From a virus: a stretch of DNA of 22,973 nucleotides. The DNA is taken from the IMG/VR virus record IMGVR_UViG_3300023174_000659, positions 1 to 22,973 of that record. The stretch is one strand, 5' to 3'. Shown here piece by piece: positions 1 through 6,242 of this stretch; the first letter of the stretch is position 1; each line of letters opens with the position of its first letter. The position numbers and the translations under genes were made by a program. Under the pieces are notes generated by a model. It worked only from the letters and a program-made list of their open reading frames with translations. It was not told the origin of the DNA and searched no databases.

Positions 1-715
1 GATCTTCTATGCATCTATCCATCTGAGTTTGTGCTTCGCTCTTCATTGCTGATCCATTTAGGGTGCCACCACCTTGAGGTCCAGCAATGGTGCCAAACTT
101 TTCACGTGCTTCACCAATGATCATTTTAGAAGCGGCAACCATGTAATCACGTATCCATTGACTAATTTGAAAGTCGCTTAACAAAGTAATTTCAGGTTTG
201 AGATTGTAGGTCCATAACAACACTACTTCGCCAGTGCCTTTTGGGTCACGTATTAGCTGTAGTTTTTTTGTAACAGGATTCCAGGTAAAGTTGATATAGC
301 CACCAAACATACGTGCGGCCAGTTCCACATACTGTTGATAAAAGTCGTAGGTTGCAAGTCCGCCTTGCTGTTGATTAAAGTTTAATAGATAAGTGTTTAA
401 TGTTGCGGCGCCAAACGGGTCAAAACTTGTGCCACCGCCTCCGGTGCTGAGGCCAATTGTGCGTCTGAAAATTTGTCTGACTTGTGTAACTTCTTGTGGC
501 AACGTGTATTCATTTACATCGTTAAGTAATTCCATAAAGCTGTAGCTTTCTTCATAGGCATTTTGCGCACGTTGGCGATAAGTGCCTATAGTTTTCTGAT
601 AAGCGGCTTCGAAGTGTGCTGGGTCTAGCTCAATGTCAATTATTTGACTGGCTAGTTGTAACTGCACATATTCTATCAGTTGTTTCTTCAGCGGGTCTAG
701 TGTTTGATCTGCCAT
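1..715 (-). CDS. 13: gp13-like neck protein (partial, C-terminus outside window)
   Basis: The frame is open from an ATG at 715 to the left edge (238 codons). It begins MADQTLDPLKKQLIEYVQ and continues with an 'ASQIIDIELDP' segment. That layout matches the T4 gp13 N-terminus, where a short helix is followed by an 'APIINVELTPDQ' segment. Near the edge, 'WIRDYMVAASKMIIGEAREKF' followed by 'GPQGGGTLNGS' parallels the T4 gp13 C-terminal 'WVKDYATALAKEL...GGVTIDG' region. gp13 closes the head and docks the tail together with gp14. An AAGGAG Shine-Dalgarno at 721-726 lies 6 nt before the ATG and fixes the start. A CTAAATA box overlaps the stop of the upstream 381-aa gene. The gp13 assignment comes from remembered family similarity and is probable, not certain. 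An alternative is an unnamed aquatic-myovirus structural protein. Confidence 0.62.
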   Translation of the reverse strand, partial: MADQTLDPLKKQLIEYVQLQLASQIIDIELDPAHFEAAYQKTIGTYRQRAQNAYEESYSFMELLNDVNEYTLPQEVTQVRQIFRRTIGLSTGGGGTSFDPFGAATLNTYLLNFNQQQGGLATYDFYQQYVELAARMFGGYINFTWNPVTKKLQLIRDPKGTGEVVLLWTYNLKPEITLLSDFQISQWIRDYMVAASKMIIGEAREKFGTIAGPQGGGTLNGSAMKSEAQTQMDRCIED

Positions 716-733
716 GTAGGGCTCCTTGCCCTA

Positions 734-740
734 TATTTAG
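734..740 (-). promoter_or_regulatory. Candidate late promoter box (CTAAATA) before gp13-like gene
   Basis: On the minus strand CTAAATA is followed by TAG, 18 nt before the gp13-like ATG and overlapping the stop codon of the 381-aa gene. It matches the box found before six other virion genes in this window, which resembles the T4 late promoter TATAAATA. The expected transcription start falls almost on the Shine-Dalgarno, so this is among the weaker members of the series. Confidence 0.35.
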
Positions 741-1882
741 CGCACCTTCAACAGTATCAAGTTCTCATTGCCACGTCCGTTAAACTTGGTATCTGTTGCC
801 TTGATGTCCTTGAATACCTTACGAGCCTGTGGTGCTCCTACTGACAGCAACGCTTTGATCTGTTCAGCAGGCTTACGTAGGGTTTTTTGCACACTGGTAG
901 CGGCGTCAAACCCAATGATAGAACTGCTTTTTACAGTAAGAGAGCCAATGTGACTGTCTGCTGTGACATGGATCAACTTGCGTTTTTTGGTGTCGTACAA
1001 CCAGGCTTCTGTGGCACCCACCAGGCCCGTGACAGGCACTGACTTGAGTTTGAGTTCTGCAAACTCTTTGAGATACTTGAATTTGGCTGTGAGTTTGGCA
1101 GGATCAATGGGTTTTGACTTGCGTGGCTTGCGCTCGACCTTTTTAATTTGCACATAGGCACCACAGTCGTTGATCACTGTCTCGCAGAACTTGATCATAT
1201 TACGAATGTCAATTTTGCTATAGCAACTGTACGCTTCAACCAATTGTGAGTCTTTGCCTTTGGCAACTTCCTCAAATTCTTCTAGTCGTTTTTTCCAAAT
1301 GTCAGAAATGGTACTGATCATTTGTGGCGCTACATTCATGCCGCGTATTGTGGCAATAGGTTTGACATTGGCTGACATTTTGGCACCCTCGGTAACAAAG
1401 TCATCAAACAGGCCTTCGATTTCGCCAGCACACTCGGATACCTTTTCACGCAATCGGTCCTGAATGGTTATTTTGGCCGCCGATGCATCCTCAGCCACTA
1501 CTTCTTCTTTCATTTCTTCTTTGATCTCTAGTAATTCTTTAATGAGATTATCTAATTTAATTTGTTCATGTTCGTTTAACTCAAGCCCCATGTCACTCAT
1601 GCGGCACAACCAGCCTGTGGTCAGACGAATTTGACTGTCGCTGAGACTGCGAATCTGTTTGGCATCTCGGGTACGCTCATGACGATCCAAATAGGATGCA
1701 ATCATGTCCTTGGCATCTTTTTTGCCGTAAAAGTAATTGTACCATCCAAATGCCTTGCTCAATGCACTGATGCGATAGTCAGATGGTTGGTGTGCCCAAA
1801 TGGGTTCCATGCCCATGGCATTGGTATCTGCACTACGTGGGTTCAGTGGCTTGGGTGGTTTAATTTTAGTTTGGGTAATCAT
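737..1882 (-). CDS. Conserved-type phage protein of unknown function (381 aa)
   Basis: I do not recognise a named family. The protein is soluble, with no signal peptide or membrane segment visible. Residues about 100-160 are rich in Glu and Lys and probably form a coiled coil (ELNEHEQIKLDNLIKELLEI region). Lys/Arg-rich stretches follow at about 250-275, then a compact C-terminal region with 'EAWLYDTKKRKLIHVTAD' and 'FNGRGNENLILLKVR' at the very end. The basic, partly coiled-coil make-up would allow nucleic-acid or protein-scaffold binding, but nothing catalytic is visible. The start is supported by an AAGGA site 5 nt upstream. The gene lies 8 nt after the 95-aa gene and is probably cotranscribed with it from the sigma70 promoter at 2206-2234. 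It resembles hypothetical proteins of aquatic T4-like phages, as far as I remember. Confidence 0.8.
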   Translation of the reverse strand: MITQTKIKPPKPLNPRSADTNAMGMEPIWAHQPSDYRISALSKAFGWYNYFYGKKDAKDMIASYLDRHERTRDAKQIRSLSDSQIRLTTGWLCRMSDMGLELNEHEQIKLDNLIKELLEIKEEMKEEVVAEDASAAKITIQDRLREKVSECAGEIEGLFDDFVTEGAKMSANVKPIATIRGMNVAPQMISTISDIWKKRLEEFEEVAKGKDSQLVEAYSCYSKIDIRNMIKFCETVINDCGAYVQIKKVERKPRKSKPIDPAKLTAKFKYLKEFAELKLKSVPVTGLVGATEAWLYDTKKRKLIHVTADSHIGSLTVKSSSIIGFDAATSVQKTLRKPAEQIKALLSVGAPQARKVFKDIKATDTKFNGRGNENLILLKVR

Positions 1883-1890
1883 GTTAGTCC

Positions 1891-2178
1891 TTACTTAGTT
1901 CTGGGCAAGTGTTTTACAGCATCAAAAAGTTTAGCGGCACGGGTAACGTCAAAATTCTTGTGCTTGTACATCCAGGCTTTTTTGCGTTCTGCTGTTTCCA
2001 GGGCCTCTGCCAGTTTCCATTTAGTGTTAAAGTCCACTGTCATTATTATACGGCTCATGTCCACAATGTCAAGAGCGTACTCTACCCATTTTTCTGTGGC
2101 TTTTATTTTGTCGTAAGACTGTATAAATCCCTTGCCTTTTGGGCCTGTGTACTTTGTTAAAAAGTTTGTGGCTTGCAT
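1891..2178 (-). CDS. Small hypothetical protein (95 aa)
   Basis: The protein begins MQATNFLTKYTGPKG and has about 35% charged residues with many Lys. It is predicted soluble and mostly helical in its second half (KWKLAEALETAERKKAWMYK). No known family is recognised. A longer TTG-start reading to 2199 is possible, but the ATG at 2178 is preceded by AAAGGAG with a 5-nt spacer, which settles the start. It is the first gene downstream of a near-consensus sigma70 promoter (2206-2234) and is followed 8 nt later by the 381-aa gene, so the two form a small unit. That promoter type suggests expression before the late genes, perhaps as a host-takeover or regulatory protein; this is inference from context only. 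Confidence 0.75.
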   Translation of the reverse strand: MQATNFLTKYTGPKGKGFIQSYDKIKATEKWVEYALDIVDMSRIIMTVDFNTKWKLAEALETAERKKAWMYKHKNFDVTRAAKLFDAVKHLPRTK

Positions 2179-2205
2179 ATACACTCCTTTGTTGTACAAG
2201 TGTAT

Positions 2206-2234
2206 ATTATAGCAGACTCAGATTATGTAGTCAA
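2206..2234 (-). promoter_or_regulatory. sigma70-type promoter P2 (TTGACT-17-TATAAT, extended -10)
   Basis: On the minus strand TTGACT (2234-2229) is separated by exactly 17 nt from TATAAT (2211-2206), with TGC directly before the -10 (extended -10). The expected start is near 2199, giving a leader of about 20 nt that contains the AAAGGAG site of the 95-aa gene. The -35 hexamer lies inside the last codons of the 35-aa gene (2223-2330). Confidence 0.8.
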
Positions 2235-2330
2235 CGGCGTTGTTGTTTTGGGAGGTGTGGGCCGTTTGGGTGCGGTGTCACAGGATTCGATTCCTTTAAA
2301 ATGCCATTTTCTGCAATGTGTACATTCCAT
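2223..2330 (-). CDS. 35-aa Cys/His microprotein (CxxC, zinc-ribbon-like)
   Basis: An ATG at 2330 opens a 35-codon frame ending in TAA at 2223-2225. It starts MECTHCRKWHFKGIESCD, giving Cys3-x2-Cys6, His5, His10 and Cys17, a pattern like half of a small zinc knuckle. The remainder is a basic Pro/Thr/Lys tail. An AAAAGG site lies 9 nt upstream, and a consensus sigma70 promoter (2358-2386) is placed to give a leader of about 20 nt. The combination of promoter, ribosome site and metal-ligand pattern supports a real gene despite its size. Its end overlaps the -35 element of the next promoter. Zinc binding is inferred, and only three Cys are present, so a His would have to act as the fourth ligand. 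Confidence 0.6.
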   Translation of the reverse strand: MECTHCRKWHFKGIESCDTAPKRPTPPKTTTPLTT

Positions 2331-2357
2331 TTGTTTAAACCTTTTAGTTGAGTTGTA

Positions 2358-2386
2358 ATTATAACATTATATTGATTAACTGTCAA
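2358..2386 (-). promoter_or_regulatory. Consensus sigma70-type promoter P1 (TTGACA-17-TATAAT)
   Basis: On the minus strand TTGACA (2386-2381), a 17-nt spacer and TATAAT (2363-2358) make a perfect consensus promoter. The predicted start near 2351 lies about 20 nt before the ATG of the 35-aa gene. Read-through would also feed the 95-aa and 381-aa genes. Such a promoter would be read by the unmodified host polymerase, as expected for an early phage gene. Confidence 0.82.
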
Positions 2387-2441
2387 CTGCTAGTTGTTGT
2401 TTTTAGAACACACTAGCTTTAAACTAAACTACAATGCCACC
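2387..2441. other. Divergent intergenic spacer between the early-type cassette and gp14
   Basis: This A+T-rich spacer separates the minus-strand consensus promoter from the plus-strand gp14-like gene. It holds a small inverted repeat (CAACTGCTAGTTG, about 2385-2397) but no convincing plus-strand sigma70 promoter. The best candidate, TTGTTT-17-TAAACT ending at 2425, matches poorly. Confidence 0.4.
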
Positions 2442-2450
2442 CATAAATAG
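2442..2450 (+). promoter_or_regulatory. Candidate late promoter box (CATAAATAG) directly before gp14
   Basis: CATAAATAG ends 6 nt before the ATG at 2457. In T4 late promoters (TATAAATA) transcription begins about 5-7 nt after the box, so the mRNA would begin at or next to the start codon. No Shine-Dalgarno is visible in the preceding 25 nt. Confidence 0.5.
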
Positions 2451-2456
2451 TACACT

Positions 2457-3773
2457 ATGCCACGTTTAAGCCTTTATCGCCCTAATAAAACCAGTGACTA
2501 CCGGTTCTTGGACCGCACTATTGCGGAAATGTACACCGTTGGTGGACTTGATATATTCATACACAAATACCTTGGGCCCAAGGTCTTAGATGGGTCAGAC
2601 AGCAATCCTGACGTTACTCAACCAAAATACGATTCAACCAATCCGTTGTTTATTCAGGATTTGTTATTGTTAGAAAACAGAGATCGTGCATATGATCCAG
2701 ACATTTACCGATTACGTGGCGTTTACCGAACACAGGACATTGATTTTGATTTAACACAGTTTGGTCTATTCCTTAACAATGACACTTTGTTTCTTACATT
2801 CCACTACAACGATATGCTCGATACCATTGGAAGAAAGCTCATGAGTGGTGATGTGTTGGAAGTGCCAAATTTAAAAGACTACAATCCATTAAACGATGCA
2901 ATTCCACGTGCATTGCCCAAATATTATGTGATTCAGGATTCAGCTTTTGCCAGTGAGGGTTTTAGTCAAACTTGGTTACCACACTTGTGGCGTGTCAAAG
3001 CCACACCTATGGTCAATGCACAAGAATATCAAGAAATTGTCAACAAGCCTTTTGTTACAGAAAACATCTGGGATCCAGGAAATTTTTATCCAGCTGGTAC
3101 CATTGTCAACAACGGCAACACATATTATCGGGCCGCGCAGAACGTTCTCGTGGGTACTGAAATTACAGATACTGCATACTGGACAGAGGTTGATCCGCCA
3201 ACTACCAGCGATGTAATGAGCACAAGACCAAAAGATCTTGCAATCAATGATGCTATTCTTGCACAGGCTGAGATTGAAGTACCGCTCAGTGGTTACGATA
3301 CTGTTAAGTTTTATATCTATCCAACTAATCCTGATGGAACACCCGGTGATCCTAGTGGACCAACTGCTGACGAAACACTTAATACTGCCGACGGCCTTGA
3401 ACCAAACTTGTCGGATGCGTCACAGACGCCCATAGGAGATGGCTACACAATGGGCTATCTCACCGGAGATGGTATTGCACCAAACGGTTTACCAGTGACT
3501 CCCGGAGTATCGTTTCCTACAAATCCAGCCGAAGGCGACTATGCACTACGGTTAGATTATTTTCCAAATAGACTGTTTAGATTCAACGGCAACGTTTGGC
3601 TCAGGATTGAGGACAAGGTCAGAACTGATTTGACAAATGGTCCTCTCAATAAAACTTTACGTTCAAGCTTTGTAAATAATACCAACGAAGTAGAAACCAA
3701 CGACAGAGGCGCAATTCCAAGCAGACAAAGCCTCAGTGAGATTCTTAAACCCAGAGCAGATAACGGCGGATAA
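2457..3773 (+). CDS. 14: gp14-like neck protein with CBM5/12-like segment (438 aa)
   Basis: Residues about 60-195 follow the order of T4 gp14: 'NPLFIQDLLLLENRDRAYD...YRLRGVYR', then 'GLFLNNDTLFLTFHYNDM', then 'GDVLEVPNLKDYN', then 'YYVIQDSAF...TWLPHLWRVKATPM'. gp14 forms the neck that joins head and tail together with gp13. The protein is longer than T4 gp14 (256 aa). Residues 205-245 (W205, Y211, G214, Y223-Y224, W242, in the frame W-Y-x2-G-x8-Y...W) look like a CBM5/12 carbohydrate-binding module. Residues 353-391 hold a 'GDYALRLDYFPNRLFRFNG' segment with the look of a surface-decoration module. The next gene starts 3 nt after the stop. No Shine-Dalgarno precedes the start. The gp14 call is by pattern; the CBM call is tentative. 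Confidence 0.68.
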   Translation: MPRLSLYRPNKTSDYRFLDRTIAEMYTVGGLDIFIHKYLGPKVLDGSDSNPDVTQPKYDSTNPLFIQDLLLLENRDRAYDPDIYRLRGVYRTQDIDFDLTQFGLFLNNDTLFLTFHYNDMLDTIGRKLMSGDVLEVPNLKDYNPLNDAIPRALPKYYVIQDSAFASEGFSQTWLPHLWRVKATPMVNAQEYQEIVNKPFVTENIWDPGNFYPAGTIVNNGNTYYRAAQNVLVGTEITDTAYWTEVDPPTTSDVMSTRPKDLAINDAILAQAEIEVPLSGYDTVKFYIYPTNPDGTPGDPSGPTADETLNTADGLEPNLSDASQTPIGDGYTMGYLTGDGIAPNGLPVTPGVSFPTNPAEGDYALRLDYFPNRLFRFNGNVWLRIEDKVRTDLTNGPLNKTLRSSFVNNTNEVETNDRGAIPSRQSLSEILKPRADNGG

Positions 3774-3776
3774 CAC

Positions 3777-5159
3777 ATGCAACAGTTTTTTTATGATGAA
3801 CAGATACGAAGATTTTTGTTACAATTTACAAGAATTTTTTCTAACTTTGCAATTGAATATGGTAGAGACGAAAGCGCAAACGCAACATTGATACGTGTGC
3901 CAGTTCGCTATGGTGATGCCACACGACAAGCACAGACTATCTTGCAGGAGAACTCTGCTAACAGTTTGCCTTCTACTCCATTAATGACATTTTACATAAC
4001 TGGTATGGACTACGATCGACCAAGGATGCAAGATCCTTATCATGTTAATAAAATGCAGGTTCGACAACGATATTACGATACCAGTACTGATTCCTACGAA
4101 ACCACACAAGGCAATGCATTTACCATTGAACGATTGATGCCTGTTCCTTATAAAATGACTATTGGATTAGATATATGGACTTCAAACACCAATCAAAAAA
4201 TGCAGTTGTTTGAGCAAATAGCAACATTGTTTAATCCTGCTCTTGAACTTCAGGGAACCGATAACTTCATTGATTGGACCAGTTTAAGCGTAGTCGAGTT
4301 AGAGTCTGTCACTTGGACTAGTCGGACTATTCCGCAGAATACAGAAAATCCCATAGACATTATGAACATGAGATTTGGTATTCCAATTTGGATCAGTAGT
4401 CCTGCTAAAGTTAAAAAGCTTGGTGTTGTTGATAAAATCATTTATTCTGTGTTTAACAGTTTAGGTGATGCCAGCGACGCTATCACCAACAATGACTTAT
4501 TACTAGGAACTAGACAACAGATTACACCATATGGTTACCAAACTTTGTTAATTGGTAATAAAATACAGATTCTTAAAGAAAGAACAACAGTAGATCAATC
4601 AAATTCAAACACAAACTTGCCGGATAGTCCTCCTAGTAACGAACTATGGCCAGCAGTGGTTGGAATGTATGGTGTACTGAGACCAGGCATTAGTCAGATT
4701 CGACTTGAGGATCAATGGGACGGAACAGGAAATGTTATTGGTACTGTGTCTTACGATCCTACAGATGAGCGATTTATGTTGTTTGATGTAGACATAGATA
4801 CCATTCCTCAGAATACGCTGGCCCCAATTGATTCTGTTATCGACCCCTTGATCAGTGGTCCAGGTGTGGGTCTTCCATCAGCTGTGGATGGCACAAGATA
4901 TTTGTTATTAAATGCTGTGGGGGCTATTGGAAATATTAAGCCTGCTGAAGCCTGGGGTCCGTTGGTGGCCAACGCTAATGATATTGTTCAGTACATTGAT
5001 GGCATCTGGGACGTAGTGTTCAGAGCTGTTGACAGCACTGAAAACTTGCAATTTTGTACAAACCTAACCACAGGGTTACAATATCGATGGACTGGCAGTG
5101 AATGGGTTAAAAGTTATGAAGGTATATATTCTGGAGGCACCTGGAGCCTTGTGCTATGA
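3777..5159 (+). CDS. 15: gp15-like tail completion/sheath stabiliser protein with C-terminal extension (460 aa)
   Basis: The N-terminus 'FFYDEQIRRFLLQFTRIFSNFAI' followed by 'TLIRVPVRYGD' matches T4 gp15 ('YFYNSSFRRYATLMGDLFSNIQI...KFIRVPITYAS'). A later 'PVPYKMTIGLDIWTSNTNQ' segment matches gp15 'PSPIKMIYELSIFTRYEDD', and 'FGIPIWISSPAKVKK' matches its 'TFEVNGWMYPP' region. gp15 caps the tail and binds the neck. T4 gp15 is 272 aa; here about 190 extra residues follow. Residues about 363-444 ('DGTRYLLLNAVG', 'NDIVQYIDGIWD', 'LQYRWTGSEWV') resemble DUF2793-like repeats seen on phage tail proteins. The stop overlaps the ATG of the Nudix gene (ATGA). The gene begins 3 nt after gp14, with a weak GGCGGA site inside the end of gp14. 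Confidence 0.75.
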   Translation: MQQFFYDEQIRRFLLQFTRIFSNFAIEYGRDESANATLIRVPVRYGDATRQAQTILQENSANSLPSTPLMTFYITGMDYDRPRMQDPYHVNKMQVRQRYYDTSTDSYETTQGNAFTIERLMPVPYKMTIGLDIWTSNTNQKMQLFEQIATLFNPALELQGTDNFIDWTSLSVVELESVTWTSRTIPQNTENPIDIMNMRFGIPIWISSPAKVKKLGVVDKIIYSVFNSLGDASDAITNNDLLLGTRQQITPYGYQTLLIGNKIQILKERTTVDQSNSNTNLPDSPPSNELWPAVVGMYGVLRPGISQIRLEDQWDGTGNVIGTVSYDPTDERFMLFDVDIDTIPQNTLAPIDSVIDPLISGPGVGLPSAVDGTRYLLLNAVGAIGNIKPAEAWGPLVANANDIVQYIDGIWDVVFRAVDSTENLQFCTNLTTGLQYRWTGSEWVKSYEGIYSGGTWSLVL

Positions 5160-5587
5160 TCAATGCTGTTGGTGTTTGGTTTTATAGTTTAGACACCCAA
5201 AGGTATTTGTATCTGTTAAGGAACGATCCTAAACATCCAAATACCTGGGGATTGCCTGGCGGCAAAACAGAACCTAAAGAAACTCTACTAGATACAATAC
5301 ACAGAGAATGTGCCGAGGAACTTGGTTTTTTTCCGTTTCATGTTAAATTAATTCCTTTAGAACAATTTACCAGTGCCGATGGATTATTTTGCTATCATAC
5401 ATTTTTCTGCTGTGTTGCTGGAGAGTTTAAACCAACTCTCAATTATGAACACATAGGATATGCCTGGATAGACACGGGTACGTGGCCTAAGCCTATGCAC
5501 CCTGGATTATGGTCAACGGTTAATTTTGAAGCAGTACAAAATAAAATTGATACATTAAAAAAAACCGTTACACGTCACAGTAACTAA
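5156..5587 (+). CDS. Nudix hydrolase (143 aa)
   Basis: A complete Nudix box G-x5-E-x7-R-E-x2-E-E-x-G is present at residues 36-57 (G36, E42, R50, E51, E54, E55, G57), preceded by 'WGLPGG'. Length and layout fit a single-domain Nudix enzyme, which hydrolyses nucleoside diphosphates linked to another moiety (for example oxidised dNTPs, ADP-ribose or dinucleoside polyphosphates). The substrate cannot be told from the sequence. The C-terminal 'WPKPMHPGLWSTVNFE' is a Trp/Pro-rich segment that I associate with MutT-like phage and bacterial relatives. Translation is probably coupled to gp15 through the ATGA overlap. Its last 20 nt overlap tail-to-tail with the convergent 224-aa gene. T4 also encodes a Nudix enzyme (NudE), but not within the neck operon. 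Confidence 0.92.
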   Translation: MINAVGVWFYSLDTQRYLYLLRNDPKHPNTWGLPGGKTEPKETLLDTIHRECAEELGFFPFHVKLIPLEQFTSADGLFCYHTFFCCVAGEFKPTLNYEHIGYAWIDTGTWPKPMHPGLWSTVNFEAVQNKIDTLKKTVTRHSN

Positions 5588-6242
5588 CAAATTTTCTAAA
5601 ATCGTAACAACTTACATTTCGATTGTTCTTCCACATGTCTGGCATATTTGTTTCTGTGCCAACTAATATGAACTGAGTTGTTTTATAAGCCGTAAACACT
5701 GAGTTAACATGTTCTTTCCAGGCAATTCTACCAGCTTGATTATCAGTGTCATTGTTATATCCAAGTAAGAATACCTCGTTGTGGCCATCAAATGCCGCAA
5801 TATAAACTGCCGCTGCCAATTCATCAAGCCGCCCAATGTGTGGCACTAGATAAAGTTTACCAGGGTACTTAGAAACATTTCTTGCTGTTGTATAAACAAT
5901 ATTCTGGTCAGAATATCCAGTTGCATCAATTTCTTGTAGATGACTATCTTCTGAAGTGACATAAAAATCAAACTTCATTGACTTCCACAAGTCTCCTGAT
6001 CCGTATGTCTGTAATTTTTTCTTTCCAAGTAATCCACCTTTGTGTTTTTCTAATTTTTTAAAATTAAATTGGTCCTGATCAAGTGCGCTGCCAATGACTG
6101 CGGCTCGACCTGAAATATGTTGGTTTTCAATTGGATTGGGTAACCATTCTTTTGTTTGGTTTTTTTGATTTCCTGACCAGACTAAATTTGTAACTACAAA
6201 TTCCCCAGTGTAATCTGCACGGTATCTATTAATAATGTTCAC
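5568..6242 (-). CDS. Rossmann-like protein, possibly Maf/MptE (DUF115)-related (224 aa)
   Basis: The start is GTG at 6242, overlapping the fibre stop as GTGA. It is fixed by a perfect AGGAGG 6 nt upstream, which lies in the codons of the fibre's C-terminal Gly-Gly-Arg. The protein has a Rossmann-like beta-alpha rhythm: 'GRAAVIGSAL' (45-54), 'FDFYVTSEDS' (91-100), 'NIVYTTARN' (114-122), and 'ELAAAVYIAAFDGHNEVFLL' followed by GYNND (141-165). The 'VFLLGYNND' strand resembles 'IYLLGFDMG' of the 194-aa protein at 19147-19731, and both are preceded by an Ala-rich helix, so the two are probably distant relatives. The N-terminus lacks the GNGxS loop of the other copy. The role is unknown. Location behind a fibre suggests fibre modification or assembly; this is inference. 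Confidence 0.7.
   Translation of the reverse strand: MNIINRYRADYTGEFVVTNLVWSGNQKNQTKEWLPNPIENQHISGRAAVIGSALDQDQFNFKKLEKHKGGLLGKKKLQTYGSGDLWKSMKFDFYVTSEDSHLQEIDATGYSDQNIVYTTARNVSKYPGKLYLVPHIGRLDELAAAVYIAAFDGHNEVFLLGYNNDTDNQAGRIAWKEHVNSVFTAYKTTQFILVGTETNMPDMWKNNRNVSCYDFRKFVSYCDV

Noticed and set aside
1909-2160. Plus-strand hydrophobic frame (possible membrane protein) opposite the 95-aa gene
   Set aside because: It has no ribosome site or promoter and is fully antisense to a gene with a clear start and promoter.
2179-2199. TTG start at 2199 for the 95-aa gene (7 extra residues)
   Set aside because: The codons before the ATG at 2178 contain the AAAGGAG ribosome site, and the predicted transcript start is near 2199, so translation cannot begin there efficiently.
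5540-5640. Terminator between the convergent Nudix and 224-aa genes
   Set aside because: The genes overlap by 20 bp and no stem of adequate length followed by T residues could be found around the overlap.
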